Assembly: GCF_041206865.1 (NCBI RefSeq) | Contig: NZ_JBGEDP010000001.1 | Coordinates: 5,955,648 to 6,019,647, forward strand | Source: Mycobacterium sp. HUMS_12744610 | GTDB lineage: Bacteria > Actinomycetota > Actinomycetes > Mycobacteriales > Mycobacteriaceae | DNA: 64,000 bases | Direction: 5' to 3' | Part shown: piece after piece, positions 36,925 through 45,424 of the stretch | Layout: every line of letters starts with the position of its first letter | Numbering within the stretch: position 1 is the stretch's first letter | Notes under the pieces: model-generated | What the model was told of the DNA's origin: nothing | What the model saw: only the letters and a program-made list of their open reading frames with translations | Database searches by the model: none | Translations under genes and position numbers: made by a program

Positions 36925-39093
36925 CTACGAGACGCAGCGGCGGGTAAGTGCGTTGAACCAGGCCAGGTGGTAGTTCGCCAGGTACTCGTGGTCGTCGATG
37001 AGCGCCTCGATTGCGGCCAGCAGCATCCAGTCCGCCACGGCGGCCGGGTCGTGGCGGGGGTATGCACTCGACACCGAGTGCCGGACGTCGCTCAGGCATG
37101 CGCGCAAGAGTTTGGCTTCGTTGGCCAGCACACCCGTCTTGCGCACTGCCGGGCTCGCGACTGCTTGAGCTATCCGCGGCAGGCCGTCGCGGCGCCGCAC
37201 GGCGTCCACGAGGCTGGGCCCGAGTTCGTCGACCCTGGGTGCGGCGGAGCGCGCCGCCCGGTCACCACTCAACACCGGTGCGTCCGGGCCGGGCTCGGCG
37301 ACGTAGGCATCGGGCTCATGTGCGGCCGCGGTCACTACGGCTCCCAACAGATCGACGACGCTGGCATCGCCGCGCCGCGCCGCCGGTTCGAGCACCGTCA
37401 CGTGGGCAGGCAGGCGGACGTGCGGCGGAATCCACCCGCCGGCCAGATCGGTGACCAGCAGGCTCGTCGTGCCGTCATCGCGCAGCCCCGCCGCCCACGA
37501 CAGACGCGGTTCCTGGCGCGCCACTGCGTCAACAATGCGCTGTAGGCGTTGTTGTTCGGCGGCCCGGCTCGAGGCCGCGCCGGCAGTCGCTCCGGTCGCA
37601 GTCGACGCCGCCGATGCACCGGCCAGCGCGGGGGAACTCGCGCCGGCCTGGCCCGCTGCGGTTTGGGAGGCGGCCCGTTCCACCGGAGAAACCATTGGCC
37701 CGCCCGCTGACGGGGACGACGGTGCCGAAGGTGCGACTGCGGCCCCCGAGACCGGTGCGGTCGGGGCCGAAGCCACGGCGGGCGGCGCGACCATCGACGG
37801 CCGCAGATCCGATCCGTACGCGGGCAGCGGTCCAGCGGGGACGACGGGGCCGCCGGCCACCGGCGCCGCGGGCGTCGACCACGAGCCGCCTGTCATCACC
37901 GCGGGCGCCACCGGCACACCGCCGCCGGTCGTCGGCGCCAGCGGAGGTGAAGTGACTGCGGCGTCTACGGGAGTGCTTGCGGCAGTGAACGATTCACCAC
38001 CGGCCATGGGGATGGACGGCGCGACGGGCGGCACCAGCGGTGGCGAGGCCTGCGGCGGCGGCGCCGACCCTGTTCCCATCGCCTGCATCGCGCCCGAGGA
38101 CAACGACTGCGCGCCAGCGCCCGCTGGTTGACCTGTCGCCATTCCGGACATGAACGACTGGCTTAAAGAGTTGGGCGACAAGCCTTGGCCTAGGGATGCT
38201 GGGGATACGCCCATCCCCGGTAGCGGCGGACCAGTTAGCGAACCGCTGGGTACGTGTACACCCCCAGACGGAACAGCCGTAACCTGTCCGCTTGCGCCGA
38301 CACCACCAAACCCAGAGCCGTTCCCTTGGCTACCTAAGCTCGGCCCGCCGAGAGTAGGCCCGTTACCGGCATGCGGGCTGCTTGCCCTTCCGCCCGAGTC
38401 GGATCCTTGAGCGGTGCCACCCAACGCACTACTCGTTTCGAGCTGTCCGCTGCGAGCGTTAGGACCGTTTCCTTGGCTTCCAAGCGCTGCTCCGCCATTA
38501 TTATTCTCAACCGCCTGGCTGGAATTCGGGGCCGTCGGCATGGCGGTCCTTAACTCGTGGTGGTTACCGTATTGCTGCGCTGATGCCGCAATGCCTTCGG
38601 CGTTGAGTACCTTCTGAGTTGCGTCCGCGATTGATGCAACCGCGACACCTGATTTATGCGCCGCGAATCCGTTAGCTTCAGTAACAAGGGCCGATATTTC
38701 CGCCGCTTTCACAGGCTCGGGCTGCTTCGAATTTTCGACCTCAGCAATTCGTCGATTATATTCATCGGCAACCCCACGCAGGCCTTCTCGAAGGCCATCG
38801 ACAGCATCAGCGCCCTTGGAAAAGGCGTCGGCTTTTGCTTTATATTTTTCGGCTAAGTCAAGATGGCTTTTTTCGCCCCGTTGGAAACGGGATACCAGAT
38901 CATCTATGGTCTGTCCCTGGTTCCTTGACGCCAGCTGGGACCACTGCATATGCAGTTCCTGTGCATAATGCTCTTGCTCCTGCTGCTGCATCCGCCAATG
39001 CTCAGCGGCGGTGTGCAACGCTGACGACGGCTGCGGGTACCATGTGCCGATAAGCAGCGCTGTGTATTTTCCCGAAGGCAAGTCCCCCGTCAT
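36925..39093 (-). CDS. EspK-like secretion-associated protein (Rv3899c/Rv3900c-like)
   Basis: 722 aa from ATG 39093 (MTGDLPSGKYTALLIGTWYP). Three parts are seen. An N-terminal helical domain of about 200 residues (HTAAEHWRMQQQEQEHYAQE, YKAKADAFSKGADAVDGLRE) resembles the helical domain of EspK. Then a Gly/Ser/Pro-rich low-complexity middle of about 300 residues, and a C-terminal domain from AEQQRLQRIVDAVARQEPRL through LLVTDLAGGWIPPHVRLP to WMLLAAIEALIDDHEYLANY. EspK is a chaperone-like factor of ESX-1; by analogy this one serves ESX-2. The coding sequence beyond about 38150 (the N-terminal third) is clearly less GC-rich than the rest. Confidence 0.82.
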   Translation of the reverse strand: MTGDLPSGKYTALLIGTWYPQPSSALHTAAEHWRMQQQEQEHYAQELHMQWSQLASRNQGQTIDDLVSRFQRGEKSHLDLAEKYKAKADAFSKGADAVDGLREGLRGVADEYNRRIAEVENSKQPEPVKAAEISALVTEANGFAAHKSGVAVASIADATQKVLNAEGIAASAQQYGNHHELRTAMPTAPNSSQAVENNNGGAALGSQGNGPNARSGQLETSSALGGTAQGSDSGGRASSPHAGNGPTLGGPSLGSQGNGSGFGGVGASGQVTAVPSGGVHVPSGSLTGPPLPGMGVSPASLGQGLSPNSLSQSFMSGMATGQPAGAGAQSLSSGAMQAMGTGSAPPPQASPPLVPPVAPSIPMAGGESFTAASTPVDAAVTSPPLAPTTGGGVPVAPAVMTGGSWSTPAAPVAGGPVVPAGPLPAYGSDLRPSMVAPPAVASAPTAPVSGAAVAPSAPSSPSAGGPMVSPVERAASQTAAGQAGASSPALAGASAASTATGATAGAASSRAAEQQRLQRIVDAVARQEPRLSWAAGLRDDGTTSLLVTDLAGGWIPPHVRLPAHVTVLEPAARRGDASVVDLLGAVVTAAAHEPDAYVAEPGPDAPVLSGDRAARSAAPRVDELGPSLVDAVRRRDGLPRIAQAVASPAVRKTGVLANEAKLLRACLSDVRHSVSSAYPRHDPAAVADWMLLAAIEALIDDHEYLANYHLAWFNALTRRCVS

Positions 39094-39242
39094 GAGCCCT
39101 CCTCGCAAGCCGCCGGTTTCGAGACAACTCAGAGCACCGGTTAACGTTGCGGTTTCTATGTTGAACCATCCCAAGATGAGAAGCAAATCACGCAACGCGT
39201 GTGTGCAGGCAGATCAACTTATGGCCGTGTGGTCCGACGAAT

Positions 39243-39775
39243 TCACGCGCACGCTTCACGAAGTGCCGATGTCGCTGACTCCACATCACCTCCATCGGCT
39301 TTTTCTTCTGCAAACGCGGTAATTACGTAGTTCAAGTAGGCATCAGCCAATTTTCTAGCCAATGTGGTTAGAGTTGTCGGCGTTGCTGGTTCTATCGAGG
39401 TAGTCAGTGCGAGCGCACCACCAACCAGAGCCGCACGCGCATTCGCGGCGGCTGCTACCGGTTCCGCCCCGTCTGGCGCAGACGTCGCTACCTTGACCGC
39501 CTTGCTTACACTCTGGAACGTCGAACACAACCGCTTATTGGCCGCCGCTACGTCCGCCGCACTGAAGCTCGAGGGCATCGAGGAGGTTGTCGGGGGGTGC
39601 TGCGCCCTGTTGCCCCCGGACTCGGCTGAGTCAGAGAAATGATGCCGACGGCAAGCGCAGCCAACGAAATCAGCGCAATAGCGGCGATGACGCTTATTAG
39701 ACCGTTCCCTAAAGTACGCCGGGGGCGCCCTGGTGTCCCATCTTGTCCAGCGGCGGGAGTTTGAGGATTCGTCAC
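39243..39775 (-). pseudogene. Small membrane/secreted protein, frameshifted in a C run
   Basis: GTG 39775 opens MTNPQTPAAGQDGTPGRPRR and a membrane helix LISVIAAIALISLAALAVGI (about residues 28-47). After GATGRSTP the frame must change; the continuation in the next frame is FSAADVAAANKRLCSTFQSV, RAALVGGALALTTSIEPATP and ALREACA with TGA at 39243-39245. The break is in a run of six C at 39591-39596; one more C restores a frame of about 177 codons. The pattern (anchor, then a helical domain with two cysteines) is a common mycobacterial DUF. Position suggests correspondence to Rv3901c. Confidence 0.65.
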
Positions 39776-39932
39776 GACACCAGGCTAATCGCAGCTTTGC
39801 GTCGTTATCATCCGAATCTCTGCGTTAGCAACGATCGCTTGTTGCAGCGCGAGGCGGCATCTCAGCTTGAATCTCCTGTCGCACGTAGCCGATCAACTCG
39901 ACCCGCCAACGGCTCGATTTGGACCCAGCCCT

Positions 39933-40496
39933 TCATCCCCCAACCAATTGGTCCTTCACGCTGAACCCGCTGTCACGGCGGTGGTCATTCATATTGCGGC
40001 ACTGGCCCAGAAGCTTTACGGACCCATCGGCGTCGGGGTAGGGACTGATGCCGATCGTGGCCATCACGTCGTCTTGGTGGATCACCGTGCCGGTCGCGTG
40101 CTGCCCATGGGGCGGACCCGCAGACCAGCCGTTGGACTCCATCGTGTTGGCGATCCGCTGGAAGTACGCACTGTGGTCGGAGCCCTGCGGCACGACGAAC
40201 GTCATGTCGAGCCGGCCTCGATAAGGCTTCTCCCCCTGGTCATTACACGACTCCCAGCGAAAGCTGCCCGAAACATCCTGCAACCGAGACACATCGGCGA
40301 TCTGCTTGGCCGCAGCGACCACCTGGGCGACGGATTGGCCGTCCGACAGCGGCTGCTCGGGCTTATCGGCCTGGTGTCGGGACGGGAACCGCACCGAACA
40401 CCCCCCGAGCATCAAGGCGCTTGCGATCAGCACCGCGACCCCGACCGCGAGCCGCGCGGGCCATCGCCGAAGACGCTTACCCAACACCGTGGTCAC
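39933..40496 (-). CDS. Lipoprotein
   Basis: 187 aa from GTG 40496. A basic N-terminus (GKRLRRWPARLAVGVAV) is followed by a hydrophobic segment and the lipobox LMLGGCS, with the modified Cys near residue 33. The mature part contains a disulfide-capable pair (ESCNDQG and LGQCRNM), a DMTFVVPQ strand and a conserved-looking YFQRIANTMESNGWSAG helix. The pattern recalls the mycobacterial LppA-type lipoproteins but I cannot name a family with confidence. It lies between the DUF2563 gene and the frameshifted membrane protein. Confidence 0.8.
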   Translation of the reverse strand: MTTVLGKRLRRWPARLAVGVAVLIASALMLGGCSVRFPSRHQADKPEQPLSDGQSVAQVVAAAKQIADVSRLQDVSGSFRWESCNDQGEKPYRGRLDMTFVVPQGSDHSAYFQRIANTMESNGWSAGPPHGQHATGTVIHQDDVMATIGISPYPDADGSVKLLGQCRNMNDHRRDSGFSVKDQLVGG

Positions 40497-40588
40497 TTAG
40501 CACAGCAATCACCCTAGCGGCCCGGTTATTCCATTCCGGGTAGCCGTTCGCCGAATCGGCGCAGCAGTGCGATGGCCCGGAAACCTAG

Positions 40589-40903
40589 CTAGCTCACGGA
40601 CTTGTCCCGCACCGCGCGCAGCTGCTCGGCGCCGCGTTCGTCCATCCCGGTGAACTCCGCGGCGGCGTAGGCCGCCTTGGAGCCCACCGCGGAAAGCGCC
40701 TCGTAGTGGACCTGCAGGCTCCTCAACTGCTCGGCGTGGGCCGCGCTGAGGGCCTCGTGAAAGGTCTCGGCGGCGGCGAAGTCGCCGAACATGCCCGCGG
40801 CGAGCGGCCCCCGGGCAAGGTGATCGGCCCCGTCGCGGGCGTGCCCTCCGGCGCGGTGGGACTCGTTGGCTCCCAGCCGCAGCAATCCCGGGTCGACGAA
40901 CAT
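40589..40903 (-). CDS. DUF2563 family protein
   Basis: 104 aa mycobacterial protein opening MFVDPGLLRLGANESHRAG, with HLARGPLAAGMFGDFAAAE and AHAEQLRSLQVHYEALSAVG, the standard pattern of DUF2563. These are helical proteins of about 100 aa, similar in size to Esx (WXG100) proteins but without a WXG motif, and often found near ESX or PE/PPE genes. ATG 40903 has AAAGGGGG upstream. In M. tuberculosis this position is taken by esxF-esxE. Confidence 0.85.
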   Translation of the reverse strand: MFVDPGLLRLGANESHRAGGHARDGADHLARGPLAAGMFGDFAAAETFHEALSAAHAEQLRSLQVHYEALSAVGSKAAYAAAEFTGMDERGAEQLRAVRDKSVS

Positions 40904-40977
40904 CGTGGCCCCCTTTCCGCGCCGTGCCGACCAGGCTAACCACGACGCCAGTGCCGATCAATTCACCGAAGCGGTCC

Positions 40978-41487
40978 TCACAACGGGCTGGCGCCGTCGG
41001 CCAGGCCGTCGCCGTCGCTGTCGGTCAGCCGCACGTTCCACTTGCCGTCGCCGTCGGTGTCGACGTAACCGGTCACCCCGTTCTCCCCCGGGCACAACAC
41101 CCGGTCGGCCACGCCGTCGCCGTCGGTGTCGAGCAGCCGGTCGTCGGCGCCGCCATGCCCGTCGAAGTCCACCAGGGGGCCGCCGGTGTGCTCCACGCCG
41201 TCCAGCCCGTACCAGCGCAGCTGCCCGCTTCGGTCCACGGCGACCGACCACATGCCCGTCCCGTCGTCGGTGAACGACGCCTCGCGCGTGCCGTCGTTGT
41301 CGACATCGAGCCATGCGTGGTCGGCCACCCCGTCACCGTCGAGGTCGGCCAGGGCGTCGTCGCGCAGCCCGTCGCCGTCGAGATCCACGCCTACCGCGTC
41401 GAAGTGGCCGTCGCCGTCCAGATCCACGTCAGGCGTGCCGTGCAGCATCGACGCTGTGCCGTCGTCTCCACCGATGCAGTAGTCCAC
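40978..41487 (-). CDS. DxDGDG-repeat protein (Rv3906c-like)
   Basis: 169 aa strongly acidic protein built from about eight Asp-rich loops such as DLDGDG, DVDNDG, DTDGDG and DSDGDG, interleaved with short strands (DRSGQLRWYGLDG). The loops are like thrombospondin type 3 or EF-hand-like calcium loops. No signal peptide is visible. GTG 41487. Same length and position as Rv3906c of M. tuberculosis. Calcium binding is a family-level inference; the biological role is unknown. Confidence 0.85.
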   Translation of the reverse strand: MDYCIGGDDGTASMLHGTPDVDLDGDGHFDAVGVDLDGDGLRDDALADLDGDGVADHAWLDVDNDGTREASFTDDGTGMWSVAVDRSGQLRWYGLDGVEHTGGPLVDFDGHGGADDRLLDTDGDGVADRVLCPGENGVTGYVDTDGDGKWNVRLTDSDGDGLADGASPL

Positions 41488-41511
41488 GACTACTCCGACG
41501 CCGGCCCGCCG

Positions 41512-42948
41512 CTAGGGGTTCCCGCGGGACTGCCACCACGACAGCAGCTCGGCGGTGGCCTCCTCGGTGCTCAGCGGCCCGCGCTCGAGCCGCAGCTCCT
41601 TGAGAAAGCGCCACGCCTCGCCCACCTGCGGGCCGGCCGGGATGCCGAGCAGCTCCATGATCTGGTTGCCGTCGAGGTCGGGGCGCACCCGCGCCAGATC
41701 CTCCTGCGCGGCCAACTCGGCGATCCGCGCTTCCAGCCGGTCATAGCTGGCCTGCAGCCGCGCCGCCCGGCGCTTGTTGCGGGTGGTGCAGTCCGCGCGC
41801 ACCAGCTTGTGCAGGCGCGGCAGCAGCGGACCGGCGTCGGTGACGTAGCGGCGCACCGCCGAATCGGTCCACGTGCCGTCGCCATACCCGTGGAAACGCA
41901 GATGCAGATACACCAGGTGCGCGACGTCCTCGACCATCTGTTTGGAAAACTTCAACGCCCGCAAGCGCTTTCGCACCATCTTCGCCCCGACCACCTCGTG
42001 GTGGTGAAAGCTGACGCCGCCGTTGGGTTCGTGGCGCCGCGTCGCCGGCTTGCCGATGTCGTGCAGCAGCGCCGCCCAGCGCAGCACCAGATCCGGGCCC
42101 TCATCCTCCAGTGCGATCGCCTGGCGCAGCACCGTCAGCGAATGCTGGTAGACGTCCTTGTGCTGGTGGTGCTCGTCGATGGCCATCTGCATGCCGCCGA
42201 CCTCGGGCAGCACCACCTCACCCATCCCGGTCTGCACCAGCAGGTCGATGCCGGCCACCGGGTCGGCGCCGAGTAGCAGCTTGTCCAGTTCGGTCGCGAC
42301 CCGTTCGGCGCTGACCCGGCCCAGCTGCGGGGCCATCTCGGCGATCGCCTCGGCTACCCGCGGGGCCAGGGTGAATCCCAGCTGCGACACGAAACGCGCG
42401 GCCCGCAGCATCCGCAGCGGGTCGTCGCCGAAAGACACCGACGGGGCCGCCGGGGTATCGAGCGCCTGCTCGCGCAGGGCCGCCAAACCGCCGAGCGGGT
42501 CGAGGAATTCGCCCGGCCCGCCGGGCGTCACCCGCACCGCCATCGCGTTGACGGTGAAGTCGCGGCGCACCAGGTCGTCCTCGAGGCGATCCCCGTAGCG
42601 CACCTCGGGGTGACGCGACACCTGGTCGTAGCTGTCGGCGCGGAAGGTGGTGATCTCCAGGCGGTGTTCGCCCTTGCCGACGCCTACGGTGCCGAACTCG
42701 ATGCCGGTATCCCACACCGCGTCAGCCCATCCGCGCATGATCTGCTGCACCTGCTCGGGGCGGGCGTCGGTGGTGAAGTCCAGGTCGGGACTCAGCCTGC
42801 CCAGCAGCGCGTCGCGGACGGACCCGCCGACCAGGTACAGCTCGCGGCCCGCGGCGTCGAACGCCGTGCCCAGCTCGCGCAGCATGGGGGCGTGCCGATT
42901 GAGGGCCACCGCCGCGGCGGTCAACAGGTCGGTATCGGTTTCAGGCAC
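41512..42948 (-). CDS. pcnA: CCA tRNA nucleotidyltransferase
   Basis: Adds or repairs the 3'-terminal CCA of tRNAs; 478 aa from GTG 42948. Class II nucleotidyltransferase head: LVGGSVRDALLGR near residue 40 and the metal-binding DLDFTTDA near 56, then RRDFTVNAMA near 128 and the RaaRF helix RMLRAARFVSQLGF near 178. A C-terminal HD domain follows, with AALLHDIGKP near 292 and FHHHEVVGA near 310. In M. tuberculosis this is Rv3907c. Confidence 0.95.
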   Translation of the reverse strand: MPETDTDLLTAAAVALNRHAPMLRELGTAFDAAGRELYLVGGSVRDALLGRLSPDLDFTTDARPEQVQQIMRGWADAVWDTGIEFGTVGVGKGEHRLEITTFRADSYDQVSRHPEVRYGDRLEDDLVRRDFTVNAMAVRVTPGGPGEFLDPLGGLAALREQALDTPAAPSVSFGDDPLRMLRAARFVSQLGFTLAPRVAEAIAEMAPQLGRVSAERVATELDKLLLGADPVAGIDLLVQTGMGEVVLPEVGGMQMAIDEHHQHKDVYQHSLTVLRQAIALEDEGPDLVLRWAALLHDIGKPATRRHEPNGGVSFHHHEVVGAKMVRKRLRALKFSKQMVEDVAHLVYLHLRFHGYGDGTWTDSAVRRYVTDAGPLLPRLHKLVRADCTTRNKRRAARLQASYDRLEARIAELAAQEDLARVRPDLDGNQIMELLGIPAGPQVGEAWRFLKELRLERGPLSTEEATAELLSWWQSRGNP

Positions 42949-43229
42949 GTTCGATCAGCCTAGTCGGACGACGATCGCGGCTGGGATGAGCGCTATCCCC
43001 GAGGCAGAACTCCCGGGATTTCGATGTTCGGAACCTCTATGAATCGCTTCCGGCAACTGCGCCGACATCTCAAGAGTGAATTGACCTGGCACCGGGTCCC
43101 AGTAGCGTTACGCGAGACAGGGAGGGTCGGCGGTGTTTTCCTACCCACACTGGTGGGCGGCCCCACATTGGTGGGCTGCGAAGTCGCCTGCGCGAAGGTG
43201 CGTGGCGCCGTGACGTTAAGGATGACGCG

Positions 43230-44753
43230 ATGCAGCTTCGGTACATGAGCCAGGCAGCGCTGATCATGTTCGCCGGCGGCGATCCGTGGAAGGTCAATGC
43301 GACCTTGCAAAGCGGGCTGCCGGCTCGAATCTCCGATCTCGCCCAAGCGTTTTACGACGCAGGTCTGTCCACGGCCGAAGCTGACGCTGCATTTGGTCGT
43401 GCGACGGACCGCTTTCAGAGGTCCTGGACCCACCGGGGCAGGGATAACCCGATCAACGGCTCGTTCGAAGTTCGTCGCGCCACCAGAGCGCTGGGGCTTC
43501 AAGTGGCCCAGCTTCGCAGGATCGGCGTTGATCTGGAGGAGGTTGCGGCGGCCCTGGCCGAGGCGCAGCGCGCCGGAAATGACGCGATCTCTTCTCTCGA
43601 AGGCCAGCTGCAAAACATCGATGATCAACTGGGGCAAGCCGTAGAGCTCGAGAAAGACCCTGCCTTGAGCGCGGTGGAACGGCGGCTCCTCGACGAACAC
43701 ATCACCGGACTCGAAGATCGGGCCATCGGTGACACCCAGCAGTCACTCACCAAGGTCGAGGGGATCCGGGATCAGTATTCGCGGCAACTCCACCTCGCAA
43801 AAGTCAACTTGCAGAAGCAGGACGGCTACGACCTGGCGCCGATCGAAGGGTTCGACGGCGACAAACCGGAAACCGTTCCGGAACAAGACGAACGCCGGCA
43901 CAACCAGATCGAGGCGTTCAAGCAGATCTTCGGTCGCGAACCGGTTGCGGCCGCCGACTGGGAGACAGCGGCCGCTCTCGACCCGCACAGTTACGACCCG
44001 AAGTTCCAGGGCACCGGACCACAGATCGAAGTGGCGAAAATCCGCACGGTGCCCGGGCAGGGCCTGGTCCGGGTCTCGCAATGGATCGAGCAGCGGGATG
44101 TGACCAGCTTTCCGTTCTGGAGGCGCGACCTCGGGAACAACAGGGTTGCAAACGCTCATTTCGACCCAGAGGACACGAAGGTCGCGACCTACATCGACTA
44201 CGAGAACGGCCTCGTGGTGCTGCGGCAGAATCCGTCCGTCGAGGAGACCTCGACCGGTGGACCGGGCACGGTGAAGGTCGGCACACCCAAGGGCAGCGTG
44301 ACCCAGCTCCCCGACGGTTCGGTCCGGATCAAATACGACGCCGGCAACCCGTTCGCCCCGGGCATCACAGCCGATCCCACGGGGCCGTTTGCCAATCATA
44401 CGATCACCGTCAACGGCGATCTGGTGTTCACACCCGGACCGGACGGAGTGCAAGTCAACGGGACTCGCACCGACTACCCGTCCATGGAGGTGTATCAAGA
44501 CCTCCCGAACGGCAGCACCCTCACAGCGCTGATCGACCACGCGAAGTCGGGCAGATCGTGGGGGCCTGCCCTCAACCTCTCCGGCCATCACGACATCGGT
44601 CCGCTGGGCGGCAAAGCATTCGCGCCGTTCGACACCGGCGGGTGGAATCCCACATACGATGTGCCTTCTGGGTTGCCGCCCACACAGTTCGGCCCAGCTT
44701 CCAACCCGCCGTCGGTGTTTGCCCTGCCCGTCGGTGAGGGTGTACCGGCCTGA
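43230..44753 (+). CDS. Secreted toxin-like protein with mycobacterial TPR-repeat-region N-terminus
   Basis: 507 aa protein. The N-terminus ALIMFAGGDPWKVNATLQSG followed by ISDLAQAFYDAG and FQRSWTHRGRDNPINGS is typical of a mycobacterial family annotated as TPR-repeat-region / putative alpha-beta hydrolase proteins, whose members carry variable C-termini. Coiled-coil helices follow to about residue 210. The C-terminal half is beta-rich: GLVRVSQWIEQRDVTSFPFW, YIDYENGLVVLRQNPS, ITVNGDLVFTPGPDGVQVNG and SGHHDIGPLGGKAFAPFDTG. ATG 43230 has AAGGA upstream. No signal peptide. Followed closely by two small membrane protein genes. It lies between pcnA and mutT4, which are neighbours in M. tuberculosis, so the group is an insertion. 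Toxin function is inferred. Confidence 0.7.
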   Translation: MQLRYMSQAALIMFAGGDPWKVNATLQSGLPARISDLAQAFYDAGLSTAEADAAFGRATDRFQRSWTHRGRDNPINGSFEVRRATRALGLQVAQLRRIGVDLEEVAAALAEAQRAGNDAISSLEGQLQNIDDQLGQAVELEKDPALSAVERRLLDEHITGLEDRAIGDTQQSLTKVEGIRDQYSRQLHLAKVNLQKQDGYDLAPIEGFDGDKPETVPEQDERRHNQIEAFKQIFGREPVAAADWETAAALDPHSYDPKFQGTGPQIEVAKIRTVPGQGLVRVSQWIEQRDVTSFPFWRRDLGNNRVANAHFDPEDTKVATYIDYENGLVVLRQNPSVEETSTGGPGTVKVGTPKGSVTQLPDGSVRIKYDAGNPFAPGITADPTGPFANHTITVNGDLVFTPGPDGVQVNGTRTDYPSMEVYQDLPNGSTLTALIDHAKSGRSWGPALNLSGHHDIGPLGGKAFAPFDTGGWNPTYDVPSGLPPTQFGPASNPPSVFALPVGEGVPA

Positions 44754-44781
44754 TCGCACAGGGACAGGGGAGCGATAACGG

Positions 44782-45114
44782 ATGAGATCCTTCGTCAGGC
44801 GGTACGGCCTGGACGCCCGGGGGTGGCGCACGGCGACGGTGTCGGCGCCATTCGTCGTCCAAATTGTCTTGGCCCTGCTTCTCCTCGTCATGTGGGCGTT
44901 GGGTAAGTGGCTGTTCACGACCGAAAGTGGGCGCAGCGAACGGGCCTGGATGCTGACGGCTCTGCTAGTCACGACCGTGGTCACGCTGGCGGTCAGCGGC
45001 GCGCTGCTACGGTCACCGTCGCCAGCTCGTCGCGGGCTTTCCCTCAGCATCGCGGGCTCGTTAGCCATCGTCCTCAGCGGCGGTGCTGTCTACGCGTACA
45101 TGATCTTGCGGTGA
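44782..45114 (+). CDS. Small three-helix membrane protein
   Basis: 110 aa, three hydrophobic helices: FVVQIVLALLLLVMWALGKW, WMLTALLVTTVVTLAVSGAL and SIAGSLAIVLSGGAVYAYMI. ATG preceded by CAGGGGAG. No recognised family. It starts 28 bases after the toxin-like gene and 10 bases before the next membrane gene, so all three are probably one transcript. It could be an immunity or anchoring partner; that is inference. Confidence 0.65.
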   Translation: MRSFVRRYGLDARGWRTATVSAPFVVQIVLALLLLVMWALGKWLFTTESGRSERAWMLTALLVTTVVTLAVSGALLRSPSPARRGLSLSIAGSLAIVLSGGAVYAYMILR

Positions 45115-45124
45115 AGGCGTCAGG

Positions 45125-45424
45125 ATGACGAATGACTCTGCCGCCGGCCGCGCGAACGGTCGCTACGGCCCCCTGAGCTTCACGGTGACGCTGCTGCACA
45201 TTCTCATCGTGAACGGCGCCACGTGGCTTTTCATGCCCTATTCGATCGTGCTTGTACTTCCGGCGGTGCTCATCTACATGGGGATTGCGGCCGTTCTCGC
45301 GCGGAATCCGGGGAAGGTCGGTCAGATCGGGCGGGGAATGTTCCTCGGCAGCCTGTCGGCGCCGCTTTCGCTGATCGTCTTCGCTTCGGCCTGGGCTGTC
45401 GCAAAGGGGATAGGCGCGCTTTGA
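45125..45424 (+). CDS. Small membrane protein
   Basis: 99 aa with three hydrophobic segments: FTVTLLHILIVNGATWLFM, YSIVLVLPAVLIYMGIAAVL and SLSAPLSLIVFASAWAVAKG. Hydrophilic start MTNDSAAGRANGRYGP. Not recognised. Third gene of the insertion between pcnA and mutT4; see the toxin-like gene at 43230. Confidence 0.65.
   Translation: MTNDSAAGRANGRYGPLSFTVTLLHILIVNGATWLFMPYSIVLVLPAVLIYMGIAAVLARNPGKVGQIGRGMFLGSLSAPLSLIVFASAWAVAKGIGAL

Noticed and set aside
40589..40903. Esx/WXG100 protein
   Set aside because: Size and location fit but there is no WXG motif; the sequence matches DUF2563.
43024..43248. 74-codon + strand frame before the toxin-like gene
   Set aside because: No ribosome binding site or family likeness and it overlaps the better-supported start at 43230.
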